Both the position numbers and the translations under genes were made by a program. The notes below the pieces were generated by a model. It searched no databases. It saw nothing but the letters and a program-made list of their open reading frames with translations, and was not told the DNA's origin. Below, piece after piece: positions 1-7,613 of a DNA stretch of 12,918 bases. The stretch is from contig NZ_DAXS01000053.1 of assembly GCF_002506515.1 (NCBI RefSeq), forward strand, positions 23,825 through 36,742. The letters are read 5' to 3'. Source of the DNA: Caldivirga sp. UBA161 (lineage in GTDB: Archaea > Thermoproteota > Thermoprotei > Thermoproteales > Thermocladiaceae). Every line of letters begins with the position of its first letter. Positions within the stretch are counted from its first letter, which is position 1.

Positions 1-32
1 TATTATTGTTAAATAATTTACGTATATTGACT

Positions 33-45
33 AAAAGTTTTAAAA
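33..45 (+). promoter_or_regulatory. TATA/BRE promoter of the stomatin-NfeD operon
   Basis: A TTTTAAAA box (38-45) preceded by an A-rich BRE-like stretch (33-36) is centred about 25 bases before the ATG at 66. That spacing puts the transcript start at or next to the start codon, as in crenarchaeal leaderless genes. No ribosome binding site precedes the ATG, which agrees. Confidence 0.6.
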
Positions 46-65
46 CCCTAACATTACTTTAACCC

Positions 66-887
66 ATGAGCGCCGTTTCCCTAATCGTGGATATAGTTAT
101 TGCAATAATAGTACTCATAATAGTTATCCCCATTTTAGCCTCAGCAATAAGGATAGTGCCGGAGTATCAAAGGCTCGTTAAGCTTAGGCTAGGTAAGTTC
201 AAGGGGGTTTATGGACCTGGCTTAGTGTTAGTTATACCATTCATAGATAGGGTTATTACGATTGACTTAAGGACAATAATGCTTGACATGCCTTCACAAA
301 GGGCGTTAACTAGGGATAATGTTGAAGTCTCAGTGGATGCGTCAGTTTACTTAAGGGTTCTTGATGCAAAAAACGTAGTATTATCAGTACAGGAATATAG
401 AAATGCAGCGGCGACAATAGCAGCAGCAACGTTAAGGGATGTAGTGGGTATGGTGGATTTAGACACCCTCCTAACCCAGAGGGAGGAGGTTGCCAAGAGG
501 ATAGCGGCGATTGTTGATGAGCACGTAGAGCCCTGGGGCCTTAAAATATTCAGCGTTGCCATAAAGGACATTAAGCTGCCTGATACTCTAGTTAGAGCCA
601 TGGCTGCTCAAGCTGAGGCTGAGAGAATGAGGAGGGCTAAGGTAATACTGGCTCAGGCTGACTATGAGGCTTCTCAAATGTACCTTAAGGCCGCTGAAAC
701 GTACGTTAAGAACCCAATAGCCTTAACCCTAAGGCAGCTTGACACCCTCCTTGAGGTTGCTAAGGAGCATAACCTAATATTAGTCGTCCCAAGTAACCTA
801 GAGCCTGTCACTGCTGCTGCCTTAGCATTGAGGGCTAGGGGAGGGCAGGAGGGCCAAGGAGGGCAAGGTTCATCAGGCATTGGCTGA
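66..887 (+). CDS. Stomatin-like SPFH/band 7 membrane protein (slipin)
   Basis: Stomatin-like membrane scaffold protein of 273 residues, of the archaeal slipin type (like PH1511), which assembles into oligomers at the membrane and is cut by its NfeD-type partner protease. Residues about 5-28 form one membrane segment. It is followed by the band 7/SPFH domain (about 30-180) with the typical 'IVPEYQR' entry and the 'GPGL..VIPFIDR' signature near 50-62. Residues about 178-210 are Ala/Glu-rich and probably coiled coil. The tail (259-273) is Gly/Gln-rich and looks disordered. The ATG at 66 is chosen because a TATA box sits 25 bases upstream. The stop overlaps the longest possible reading frame of the next gene, the NfeD protease, so the two form the conserved stomatin-protease pair. 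Family assignment is very sure. The physiological substrate is unknown. Confidence 0.93.
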   Translation: MSAVSLIVDIVIAIIVLIIVIPILASAIRIVPEYQRLVKLRLGKFKGVYGPGLVLVIPFIDRVITIDLRTIMLDMPSQRALTRDNVEVSVDASVYLRVLDAKNVVLSVQEYRNAAATIAAATLRDVVGMVDLDTLLTQREEVAKRIAAIVDEHVEPWGLKIFSVAIKDIKLPDTLVRAMAAQAEAERMRRAKVILAQADYEASQMYLKAAETYVKNPIALTLRQLDTLLEVAKEHNLILVVPSNLEPVTAAALALRARGGQEGQGGQGSSGIG

Positions 888-917
888 GGAATTTAGAAAA
901 AGGGTTAAATACGTGAA

Positions 918-938
918 TTTAAAATTAAGTAAAGGTGA
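918..938 (+). promoter_or_regulatory. Internal TATA box and ribosome binding site before nfeD
   Basis: TTTAAAAT (918-925) is centred about 25 bases before the ATG at 946, and GGTGA (934-938) lies 7 bases before the same ATG. Both signals single out 946 as the start rather than the TTG at 880 or the GTG at 913. The binding site would serve an operon transcript, and the TATA box might add a leaderless nfeD transcript. Confidence 0.45.
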
Positions 939-945
939 AAGTGAA

Positions 946-2277
946 ATGAGAGTACTATTGCTTGCATTAATTGTGCTCACCTTAACATTACCCATGATTG
1001 CCCATGCAGCATCCAACAGTATTATTAAGGTAACTCAAGTCTACACCTTTAATTTAAATGGGGAGATAACTGATAATACTTACTATGAGTTGAAGAGCAT
1101 TATTAATCAACTACCACCAAATAGTGTATTAATCATATACATGAAGACGCCAGGTGGCTTACTTGATGCCGCCCTAAACATAGTTAGCCTATTTGAAACA
1201 TCAAGTGTAGTGACCGTTGGGTTCGTTTACCCAACAGGGTCATACGCCTGGTCAGGGGGTACATTGGTTCTCCTCTCAACAACCATAGCCGCCATGGCTC
1301 CGGGAACAGTGATTGGTTCATGCCAACCAGTGGAGATTAATGAAGTTACCGGGCAGGAAATCTTCATAACTGAGCCCAAGATACTTAACGCAGTGGCTAA
1401 GTACTTTGTTGAGGCTGCTGAGTTTAGGGGTAGGAACACTACCTTTGCTGCATCCTGTGTATACAATGATACTAATCTTGGGCCTGAGGAGGCGCTTAGG
1501 TATGGTGTGATTAATTACATTGCAAGTGATATTAATCAACTTTTATCCATGATGAATGGCACTACTATTAACATTAATGGTGTAAACTACACGCTAATAA
1601 TGGAGAACCCAACAATAACCCAATTAACACCACCAATTAGTTACCAACTTTACGACGCCTTACAAAGCTCAGTGATTGAGAACATTCTCTCCATACTAGG
1701 GGTATTGCTCATCCTGGCGGGCTTAATAACAGCCCACATATACTTAGCAGGTATAGGTGCAGTACTGTTGGTGGTATTGGCTCTACTTGGCTTACCAATA
1801 AATTACGCTGGCTTAGGCTTAATGATAATTGGCGCCTTATTAATGGCCTTTGAATGGCATAGTGGGGGTAAGTTGCATGGCGCATTAATAGCCGTTGGCG
1901 CAGTACTTATTGCAGTAGGTTTAATACTACTCATACCAAACGTTACACCACCGCAATATGTGCTTAAATACAATTCAATTACACTTAGGATAATACTTTA
2001 CAGTGAGATAATAGGTATTGGGGGCTTATCGGCCTGGATAATAATGCTAATAGCTAGGGCTGTTAGGGCTAAGCCAATATCAACAATAATATATTACCCA
2101 GTAGCAGGATTAATTGGAACCGCCACTGAGGATATTAAGGCTGGGCAAATGGGTATGGTTAAGGTTAGGGGAGAGTACTGGAAGGCTATAGCACTGGAGG
2201 ATATTAAGGAAGGCGATAGGGTTACTGTAGTGTCTTATGAGGGTAACATTATAAAAGTAAGGAAGGCTAACCAGTAA
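946..2277 (+). CDS. nfeD: NfeD-type membrane-bound ClpP-class serine protease
   Basis: Membrane serine protease of the NfeD long form (like PH1510), partner of the stomatin encoded just upstream. The preferred ATG gives 443 residues. Residues 1-21 are a signal peptide ending in AHA. A ClpP/crotonase-fold protease domain follows (about 25-235), with the 'TPGG' substrate loop at 68-71. By alignment in memory to PH1510, Ser103 (in the segment AWSGG) and Lys145 (in EPKI) form the Ser-Lys dyad, and both are present. Four to five hydrophobic segments lie in about 245-370. The C-terminal 60 residues form the NfeD OB-fold with 'GQMGMVKVRGE'. The open frame extends upstream to a TTG at 880, but those 22 extra residues are charged and would bury the signal peptide. 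A GGTGA site and a TATA box both point to the ATG at 946. The protease domain is probably extracytoplasmic. It is unlikely to be anything else. Confidence 0.92.
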   Translation: MRVLLLALIVLTLTLPMIAHAASNSIIKVTQVYTFNLNGEITDNTYYELKSIINQLPPNSVLIIYMKTPGGLLDAALNIVSLFETSSVVTVGFVYPTGSYAWSGGTLVLLSTTIAAMAPGTVIGSCQPVEINEVTGQEIFITEPKILNAVAKYFVEAAEFRGRNTTFAASCVYNDTNLGPEEALRYGVINYIASDINQLLSMMNGTTININGVNYTLIMENPTITQLTPPISYQLYDALQSSVIENILSILGVLLILAGLITAHIYLAGIGAVLLVVLALLGLPINYAGLGLMIIGALLMAFEWHSGGKLHGALIAVGAVLIAVGLILLIPNVTPPQYVLKYNSITLRIILYSEIIGIGGLSAWIIMLIARAVRAKPISTIIYYPVAGLIGTATEDIKAGQMGMVKVRGEYWKAIALEDIKEGDRVTVVSYEGNIIKVRKANQ

Positions 2278-2292
2278 CACATGGTTAAATTT

Positions 2293-2322
2293 GGTTCGTT
2301 AAATTTAATTACTTAATGAACC
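2293..2322. repeat. 10-bp inverted repeat between nfeD and the aldo-keto reductase
   Basis: GGTTCGTTAA (2293-2302) and TTAATGAACC (2313-2322) are inverted, with one G-U position and a 10-base loop. The dyad lies 16 bases after the nfeD stop and about 35 bases before the next TATA box. It could be a 3'-end hairpin of the stomatin-nfeD transcript or an operator. Nothing here decides between them. Confidence 0.4.
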
Positions 2323-2355
2323 TCTAAGCTAAATACTCTAGGGTAATGCATCGTA

Positions 2356-2366
2356 ATATTTATTAA
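2356..2366 (+). promoter_or_regulatory. TATA box of the aldo-keto reductase gene
   Basis: The AT-only stretch ATATTTATTAA is centred about 28 bases before the ATG at 2389, predicting a start within a few bases of the start codon. No strong ribosome binding site follows at the usual distance. Confidence 0.5.
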
Positions 2367-2388
2367 GAGTGAAAGGCAATGATTATCC

Positions 2389-3426
2389 ATGGAGTACGTT
2401 CACTTAGGTTGGTCTGGTACTAGGATTTCTAAAATAGTACTTGGTGGAATGTCATTTGGGGAGCCAAGCCTTCAAACCCATGGTACTAGCTCATGGGTTG
2501 CCACCAAGGAGCAGGCCTTTAAGGTTCTTAAGAGGGCTTGGGACTTAGGTATAAATTTCATAGATACAGCCAATGTTTACTCACAGGGTAAGAGTGAGGA
2601 AATCATCGGTGAGTTCATTAAGGGCTATGATAGGGAATCATTCGTAATAGCCACTAAGGTGTACTTCCCAGTTGGCAATGGTCCTAATGATAGGGGTTTG
2701 TCTAGGAAGCATATTATGTGGCAGATTAATGCTTCGCTTAGGAGGCTTAATACTGATTACGTTGACTTGTATCAGATTCATAGGTGGGATTACGAGGCGC
2801 CAATTGAGGAAACATTATCCACACTAACAGACCTAGTACACCAAGGAAAAGTAAGGTACATTGGAGCATCAAGCATGTGGACATGGCAATTCGCTAAAAT
2901 GTATTATACGGCAGAATTCAAGGGCTATGAGAAGCCGGTTAGCACTCAAACACCGTATAATTTACTTTATAGGGAGGAGGAGAGGGAAATGATACCATTC
3001 TGCAACGCACATAACATAACCTACATGGCTTATAGCCCAACTGCAGTTGGTGTGCTTTCAGGTAGGTATTATAGGGATGGTAAATTAATTGAACCTGAGG
3101 ATAACCCACGCCTACAATTGAAGACTGGATTCTATGCTGCTAGAATATACATGGATATTGAGAGGTTCCCTGAGAATGTTGAAATAGTGAAGAGGGTTAT
3201 TGAAGTGGCTAAGAATAAGGGAGTAACCCCAACTCAAGTAGCCTTAGCATGGTTATTTAAGAAGAGTGTACTACCCATAATAGGCACAAGTAAGGTTGAG
3301 CACCTTGAGGAAGCTGCCGGTGCATTGGATGTTAAGTTAACTGATGATGAGGTAAAGTACCTTGAGGAACCATACAAACCAAAGCCAGTACTTCATATAC
3401 CACCATGGCCAATGCAATATCGGTGA
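2389..3426 (+). CDS. Aldo-keto reductase (YajO-like)
   Basis: Cytosolic NAD(P)H-dependent oxidoreductase of 345 residues with a TIM-barrel fold, reducing aldehydes or ketones or oxidising the alcohols. The full catalytic tetrad of the superfamily is visible: Asp59 (FIDTANVY), Tyr64, Lys90 (ATKVYF) and His131 (YQIHRWD). The signature 'LRRLNTDYVDLYQIHRWD' (117-134) and the late 'PIIGTSKVEHLEEAAGA' (296-312), which binds the cofactor phosphate region, are both present. Length and layout resemble the bacterial YajO and fungal aryl-alcohol dehydrogenase branch. It stands alone, with its own TATA box and an inverted repeat separating it from nfeD. The substrate cannot be read from sequence. Nearby gluconate genes make a sugar-derived aldehyde possible, but they are 2.7 kb away and on the other strand. 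Confidence 0.92.
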   Translation: MEYVHLGWSGTRISKIVLGGMSFGEPSLQTHGTSSWVATKEQAFKVLKRAWDLGINFIDTANVYSQGKSEEIIGEFIKGYDRESFVIATKVYFPVGNGPNDRGLSRKHIMWQINASLRRLNTDYVDLYQIHRWDYEAPIEETLSTLTDLVHQGKVRYIGASSMWTWQFAKMYYTAEFKGYEKPVSTQTPYNLLYREEEREMIPFCNAHNITYMAYSPTAVGVLSGRYYRDGKLIEPEDNPRLQLKTGFYAARIYMDIERFPENVEIVKRVIEVAKNKGVTPTQVALAWLFKKSVLPIIGTSKVEHLEEAAGALDVKLTDDEVKYLEEPYKPKPVLHIPPWPMQYR

Positions 3427-3489
3427 ATCATTAATTAAGGCTCACTTAGATTCAATATGCTTAAATTATCTTCTATAATTATCTATGCG

Positions 3490-3553
3490 CCAACTTCCTC
3501 CCCAACCTAGCTTAGAGGCTTGTTCCTTACTCTGGTTATTTTAATTATTTTAA
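3490..3553 (+). terminator. Pyrimidine-rich stretch after the aldo-keto reductase, possible terminator
   Basis: The 200-base gap after the reductase holds no gene. It contains a pyrimidine-rich run (about 3490-3503) and then T-rich tracts ending in GGTTATTTTAATTATTTT. Crenarchaeal termination typically occurs at T-rich stretches without a hairpin, so this is a plausible 3' end. It is weak evidence on its own. Confidence 0.25.
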
Positions 3554-3610
3554 ATATGGCTATAAAGTAATTCTCCACCTAATGTGGTTCTGAATTCTGT
3601 TTGAATGCAT

Positions 3611-3623
3611 AAAGCTTATTTAA
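3611..3623 (+). promoter_or_regulatory. BRE/TATA promoter of the SecE-like gene
   Basis: A BRE-like AAAGC (3611-3615) is followed directly by TTATTTAA (3616-3623), centred 24-25 bases before the GTG at 3644. GAGGT (3633-3637) also lies six bases before that GTG. Both signals favour 3644 over the in-frame GTG at 3629, which is only about 9 bases from the TATA centre. Confidence 0.55.
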
Positions 3624-3643
3624 CCTAAGTGCGAGGTCCCCAT

Positions 3644-3955
3644 GTGGCGTTCAGTGATTTAGGTAAGAAGCTGCGTGGATTACTTAAGGATACTGCATGG
3701 ATATTTAGGAGGGCTAAGAAGCCTGATAGGGAATCATACTACACTATAGTTAAATTAAGTTTACTGATAATATTCATCCTTGGATCATACTCACTCATCT
3801 TCAGTTTTCTAGGTTATGCCTTAACAAGTAGGTCATCATTACTTGTTGTGCCTTATCCCGAGAACTTAATCATAATAATAACCATAGTAATCATAATAAT
3901 AGCTGCATTAGCTTACTTACTAGTAACAACTAGGGGTATTGGTAAAGGTCGCTGA
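3644..3955 (+). CDS. SecE/Sec61-gamma-like translocase protein with a second membrane segment
   Basis: Likely the small gamma subunit of the Sec translocon (SecE/Sec61 gamma) or a relative. The GTG at 3644 gives 103 residues; the frame is open back to a GTG at 3629 (108 residues). The first half matches the archaeal SecE plan: an amphipathic basic helix, then 'RRAKKPDRESYYTIVK' leading into one hydrophobic segment (about 38-59). The Lys-Pro followed by an acidic/aromatic stretch just before the membrane is the family hallmark. Archaeal SecE usually ends soon after this segment at 55-75 residues. Here a loop and a second, Ile-rich segment (about 75-95) follow, with a basic tail. The downstream gene starts inside its stop codon (TGATG), so translation is coupled. 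The usual archaeal neighbours nusG and L11 are absent. An unrelated small membrane protein remains possible. Confidence 0.55.
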   Translation: MAFSDLGKKLRGLLKDTAWIFRRAKKPDRESYYTIVKLSLLIIFILGSYSLIFSFLGYALTSRSSLLVVPYPENLIIIITIVIIIIAALAYLLVTTRGIGKGR

Positions 3956-4923
3956 TGCCCATCCCTGAACCAGGCATATTAATGTTCAGTAATGAATTAT
4001 TGAATCAATACGCCTCACTTGCCGCTGAGAAAATTAATGAGGTTAAACCTCTTAACATTATTGATGAATTAATGCTAAGCATGATTGGGGCAAGGAATAG
4101 GAGTGAGTTGATTAATGCACTTATGTGGCCTGGTTCAATGCCTGAAATCAACCTCAACTCACTAAGCCCCTGTGAAGCCTATCCATTAGCTAAGATACTC
4201 TTATTAAATTGGCCTACTAGTTTTAATTTAAACGAATTGAGGTTAATTAGGGAGAGGGCTAAGAGAGAATGCACTAATGAACTTGATAAGCTACAGTTAA
4301 GGTTAATTAAACATAGTGATGCTATTAAGCTACTTACTAAACTATATCATGAGGCTATTACAGGTAAACTTAATGAACTAGACTTACTGGGATTAATCTA
4401 CGCGCTCTCAGTTTATGGACTATATGATAGGGTACTTAGGTTGCTTAGGCTTAAGGAACTTGAAATCATGAAGCACCCCTTAATGATACTTAGGATACTG
4501 TTGAGGGGGCTCATGAATATTACACCATGGCATAGGGGCATTATATTATCCACCAGTATACTGAATATCTCAGACTGGGCATTAATTACCGTTAAGTATA
4601 GGAATAATACTTGCATTATTGCTCAGTTCAAGAGCCTTGAATCACCATACACAGTCTCCAACTGCACTGTGCAGGTTGAGGGTGGTAGATTAATTGTTGA
4701 GAACACTGAACCAAACCTAAGCCTTAAGCCATTGATTGTTGAATTAATAATGAAGTCAAGCAACTGGGGTGTAGTATTCATAGCTAATAATACTAATAAC
4801 CCAATTACGTATGAGCCAAGAGTAAAGAGGGGATGCTTAGTTAAGGCTAAGGATTATGAAACAAGGGACTGTGGTGAACTTTACTTTGATGTGGGTGAGT
4901 ACGCATCAATACACTTCACGTGA
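3955..4923 (+). CDS. Unrecognised 322-residue protein coupled to the SecE-like gene
   Basis: I do not recognise a family. The ATG overlaps the upstream stop by one base (TGATG), so the two genes share a transcript and probably a process. Residues about 11-190 are mostly helical, with Leu-rich amphipathic stretches such as 'LYDRVLRLLRLKELEIMKH' (157-175), reminiscent of helical-repeat folds. Residues about 205-322 look beta-rich and hold four of the six cysteines (220, 237, 294, 306; the others are 73 and 106). Their spacing would allow two disulfides. There is no clear signal peptide and no convincing membrane segment, though 196-212 is moderately hydrophobic. Several Asn-X-Ser/Thr sites lie in the C-terminal half. 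It ends five bases from the convergent 159-residue gene. The start at 3955 is supported by coupling; an in-frame ATG ten codons in is the alternative. Confidence 0.75.
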   Translation: MPIPEPGILMFSNELLNQYASLAAEKINEVKPLNIIDELMLSMIGARNRSELINALMWPGSMPEINLNSLSPCEAYPLAKILLLNWPTSFNLNELRLIRERAKRECTNELDKLQLRLIKHSDAIKLLTKLYHEAITGKLNELDLLGLIYALSVYGLYDRVLRLLRLKELEIMKHPLMILRILLRGLMNITPWHRGIILSTSILNISDWALITVKYRNNTCIIAQFKSLESPYTVSNCTVQVEGGRLIVENTEPNLSLKPLIVELIMKSSNWGVVFIANNTNNPITYEPRVKRGCLVKAKDYETRDCGELYFDVGEYASIHFT

Positions 4924-4928
4924 ATTAA

Positions 4929-5408
4929 TCATGCACTAGCCTTACGCCTACGGCCAAGTATGAATCCAACCACTGCAGTGATTATGCCTAGTATGAACAA
5001 TATACCGCCAAGGAGTATTAAGTAGCCTGAGGTTATGAATGGGCTACTTGCCGCTGAGACTGAGAATTCCTTATACCTAAGCATTATGTTAAATGTACAA
5101 TTATTCATTATGCTTACTGTTGAGGTTTGATTATACACTATTATAGTGATGTTAGCTGTAGTCTTGGAGGCATATGGTACTGGGCTTGGTGAAATACATG
5201 ATGGGTTACTGGATTCTATTATGAGCACTGAGGTTGGGTAAATTGAAAGGCTAATGAAGCTGCCTGGACTTAATGATGATAATGGAGTGTTCTTTAATTG
5301 ATTAAACAGGCTTAAGGCGTTGTTAGTTGCCGTGGCTGATCCTACTATGGCTAATACTATACCTACAATTAATACGACTACCCCGGATACCGTAATTTTA
5401 TTAACCAT
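4929..5408 (-). CDS. Small membrane protein with an external loop between two segments
   Basis: No family recognised. The 159 residues form a simple hairpin topology: a hydrophobic N-terminal segment (about 5-26), a Ser/Thr/Asn-rich central region (27-123), and a long C-terminal hydrophobic segment (about 124-151) ending in RRRK, which should stay in the cytoplasm. The middle would then lie outside the cell. It has two cysteines (71 and 104) that could form a disulfide, and three Asn-X-Thr sites (86, 93, 103) that could be glycosylated. The gene converges on the 322-residue protein gene with only five bases between stops, so the two transcripts probably overlap at their 3' ends. A weak TATA-like TTATTA (5432-5437) sits 24-29 bases before the ATG. 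Bacterial and archaeal genomes carry many such proteins with no known role. Confidence 0.8.
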   Translation of the reverse strand: MVNKITVSGVVVLIVGIVLAIVGSATATNNALSLFNQLKNTPLSSLSPGSFISLSIYPTSVLIIESSNPSCISPSPVPYASKTTANITIIVYNQTSTVSIMNNCTFNIMLRYKEFSVSAASSPFITSGYLILLGGILFILGIITAVVGFILGRRRKASA

Positions 5409-5452
5409 AGTAGTTCAGCTTAATTAGAGCCTAATAAGCATTACTGAAACTA

Positions 5453-6061
5453 TTAATCAACCCAGTAGTAATGCTCAATACTCCTCTTGTTTGAATTATC
5501 TATAATAGATAATTCGTAGTAATTACTAACCACGTATTCCTCCGGCATTATCCTGCGTTCAACAATAATCACCATATTCCTAGGCTCCTCCACAGTATCC
5601 TCAATCATCTCAAGTACAATACTAGGCTGGGGTAACTCCCTTCCAGTGAATTGCTGAGCCATCTTCTTCTCATCATTAATTATAGCCATATTCCTTAACT
5701 CAATTAAGTCCCAGTGATCCTCAATGTTCTCAAGGGACCAAGCCCTACGGGCAATAACCTTAGGGTAAGTGTGCTTACCAGATATTACACTACACCTCTC
5801 TGCATCAGGGTCAGTGTGATCGCTGGCCACTGTTATGAACACGTCCTCCCTATTCTTAATGAGTAAGGCGTAGGCTATGTTACTGCCATATGATGCGGTA
5901 ATTTTCTTGACGTAATTACTCGTTGTTATTAAGTATGGTTGAAGGGCTATTGTTGATATGCTTCCTGAATCCTGCTGAACCAATAGGAGTGAACCAACCG
6001 TTATCTCAATATCCTTCTCAGCCTTATTACCGTACTCTGCAATAATGTTTACTCTATGCAT
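5453..6061 (-). CDS. DUF2848 protein (related to fumarylacetoacetate hydrolases)
   Basis: Recognised as DUF2848 from a chain of conserved motifs: SDHTD (80-84), a KHTYPK segment (96-101), AW (107-108), DHWD (115-118) and LR (122-123). The family is placed near the fumarylacetoacetate hydrolase fold. No reaction is established that I can name, so hydrolysis or decarboxylation of a small keto acid is only a guess. The ATG at 6061 gives 202 residues, near the family's usual size. An open TTG one codon upstream is rejected because a TTTATAAA box (6083-6090) is centred 25-26 bases from the ATG. It lies just after the aldehyde dehydrogenase on the same strand but has its own promoter, so co-regulation with the gluconate genes is possible rather than shown. 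Confidence 0.82.
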   Translation of the reverse strand: MHRVNIIAEYGNKAEKDIEITVGSLLLVQQDSGSISTIALQPYLITTSNYVKKITASYGSNIAYALLIKNREDVFITVASDHTDPDAERCSVISGKHTYPKVIARRAWSLENIEDHWDLIELRNMAIINDEKKMAQQFTGRELPQPSIVLEMIEDTVEEPRNMVIIVERRIMPEEYVVSNYYELSIIDNSNKRSIEHYYWVD

Positions 6062-6082
6062 CAATACACAGACGCGGTCCGG

Positions 6083-6090
6083 TTTATAAA
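6083..6090 (-). promoter_or_regulatory. TATA box of the DUF2848 gene
   Basis: TTTATAAA reads on the minus strand and is centred 25-26 bases before the ATG at 6061. It lies in the 68-base gap after the aldehyde dehydrogenase stop. No ribosome binding site is visible, so a leaderless transcript is expected. Confidence 0.65.
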
Positions 6091-6129
6091 CTATAATGCT
6101 AATTTAACACGTAAGTGCGTGGTTTAGGT

Positions 6130-7536
6130 TTAATCTAATGTATATGATATTACCTTAACCTCACTCATCTCCATCATGGTGTCCCTAACACTTTCACGTC
6201 CAATACCAGACTTCTTAAACCCACCGAATGGTAGGTTATCGAACCTAAGCCTAGTGGTATCATTAATGAATATGGTTCCTGCCTTAATTCTAGTGGCTAA
6301 TTTATAAGCTCTTGAGAAATCCTTAGTGAATATTGATGCATCAAGTCCATACTCGGTTCTATTAGCTACCTCAACAGCCTCATCATCATTCTTAACCCTA
6401 GCCACAGGCAGTACTGGGCCGAAAACCTCCTCAACCCAGACTAATGCATTAAATGGAGCCTCCAGTATTGTTGGTGGATAATAGAATCCCTTCTCAGGAA
6501 TCCAGTCAGCCTTATATATGATCCTCCCACCCTTACCTAAGGCATCATTAACGAAGGAGTTCATAGCCTCTACAGCTTCCCTGCTTATTAATGGGCCAAT
6601 GTCAGTATCCTCACTTAATGGATCCCCAATCTTAAGTTTTGAAACCCTTTCAATAAGCCTCTTAATGAATTCATCATAGACCTCATCCCTCACTATTATC
6701 CTCTTAGTGGCATTGCAGAATTGCCCAGCGTAATCAAACCTACCCACTGCTGCTGCTTGAGCAGCCTTATTTAGGTCCGCATCCTCAAGAATAATCATTG
6801 CATCACTACCGCCAAGCTCCATTATAACCCTTTTACCCATTAATATTGCCTTACTGGCTAAATTAAGGCCAACTTTAGATGAACCTGTGAACGTTATTAA
6901 TGATACCCTAGGATTATTAACGAACTCATCACCAATCATTGATGAGTCACCAGTAACTACGTTGATTGAACCCTCCGGGAACCCCACATCAATGATAATT
7001 TTAGCTATCTCAGTCTCAGTTAATGGTGAATTCCTACTTGGCTTAAGAACCACAGTATTACCTATTGCTAAGGCTGGGGCAACCTTATGAGCCATGCTAT
7101 CCGGTGGGAAGTTAAAGGGCGTTATAGCACCCACCACACCCACTGGTTCCCTCCTAATGAAGGCTATCCTCTTCTCATTACCAGCTGGGTAATCATAAGC
7201 CTCAAGGGGAACGAATTCACCGGTTAGGACATGGGGTAATTCCTGGGCTGCTAATTCATAAATCCTAGCCGTCCTCTCCAGGATTAACCTAGTACTCTTA
7301 ATTGGCCTACCAATCTCCCTCGTTAATAACCTAGCCAACTCCTCCTTACGTGACCTAATGGCTTGGGCAACCTTCATCAGTAGCCTAGCCCTCTCATAGG
7401 CTGGTATTGACTGTATCTTGGGTAATGCATCATATGCCTTACTTATCGCATCCCTAACCTCATTAATACTCATGTCTGGTACGTAGGCTAAAACCTCACC
7501 AGTTGCCGGTTCATACACTGGTATTTGACGCTGCAT
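6130..7536 (-). CDS. NAD(P)-dependent aldehyde dehydrogenase, candidate glyceraldehyde or glyceraldehyde-3-phosphate oxidiser
   Basis: Cytosolic aldehyde dehydrogenase of 468 residues with every key site visible: Asn142 (TPFNFP), Lys165 (LKPS), the FTGS loop at 216-219, general base Glu240 (MELGG), nucleophile Cys274 (GQFC) and Glu370 in EEVFGP. In Sulfolobus the non-phosphorylating glyceraldehyde-3-phosphate dehydrogenase (GAPN) lies in the same cluster as gluconate dehydratase, so the position after gnaD argues for a lower Entner-Doudoroff role. The sequence itself, including 'INDTTRLRFDNLPFGG' near the end, looks closer to the shorter lactaldehyde/glyceraldehyde dehydrogenase type (like MJ1411) than to the roughly 500-residue GAPN. 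The choice between glyceraldehyde, its 3-phosphate and other aldehydes is open. A GGTGG site lies 8 bases before the ATG. The 77-base gap from gnaD fits co-transcription, and a weak TATA-like TTATTAA (7559-7565) could add a separate start. Confidence 0.93.
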   Translation of the reverse strand: MQRQIPVYEPATGEVLAYVPDMSINEVRDAISKAYDALPKIQSIPAYERARLLMKVAQAIRSRKEELARLLTREIGRPIKSTRLILERTARIYELAAQELPHVLTGEFVPLEAYDYPAGNEKRIAFIRREPVGVVGAITPFNFPPDSMAHKVAPALAIGNTVVLKPSRNSPLTETEIAKIIIDVGFPEGSINVVTGDSSMIGDEFVNNPRVSLITFTGSSKVGLNLASKAILMGKRVIMELGGSDAMIILEDADLNKAAQAAAVGRFDYAGQFCNATKRIIVRDEVYDEFIKRLIERVSKLKIGDPLSEDTDIGPLISREAVEAMNSFVNDALGKGGRIIYKADWIPEKGFYYPPTILEAPFNALVWVEEVFGPVLPVARVKNDDEAVEVANRTEYGLDASIFTKDFSRAYKLATRIKAGTIFINDTTRLRFDNLPFGGFKKSGIGRESVRDTMMEMSEVKVISYTLD

Positions 7537-7613
7537 ACGTTAGCCACCGCTTCTTGGCTTAATAACATTACCTTCATTTAATTCCAGTTCGTATACCTTT
7601 AAGTCCACATGGC

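Noticed and set aside
880..945. TTG-started upstream extension of nfeD overlapping the stomatin stop
   Set aside because: It adds 22 charged residues before a good signal peptide. The ATG at 946 has GGTGA at the right distance and a TATA box 25 bases upstream.
3549..3566. TTTAAATATGGCTATAAAG as a promoter for a small RNA in the gap before the SecE-like gene
   Set aside because: AT-rich matches are expected here. No structure, conserved box or reading frame follows it before the SecE-like promoter.
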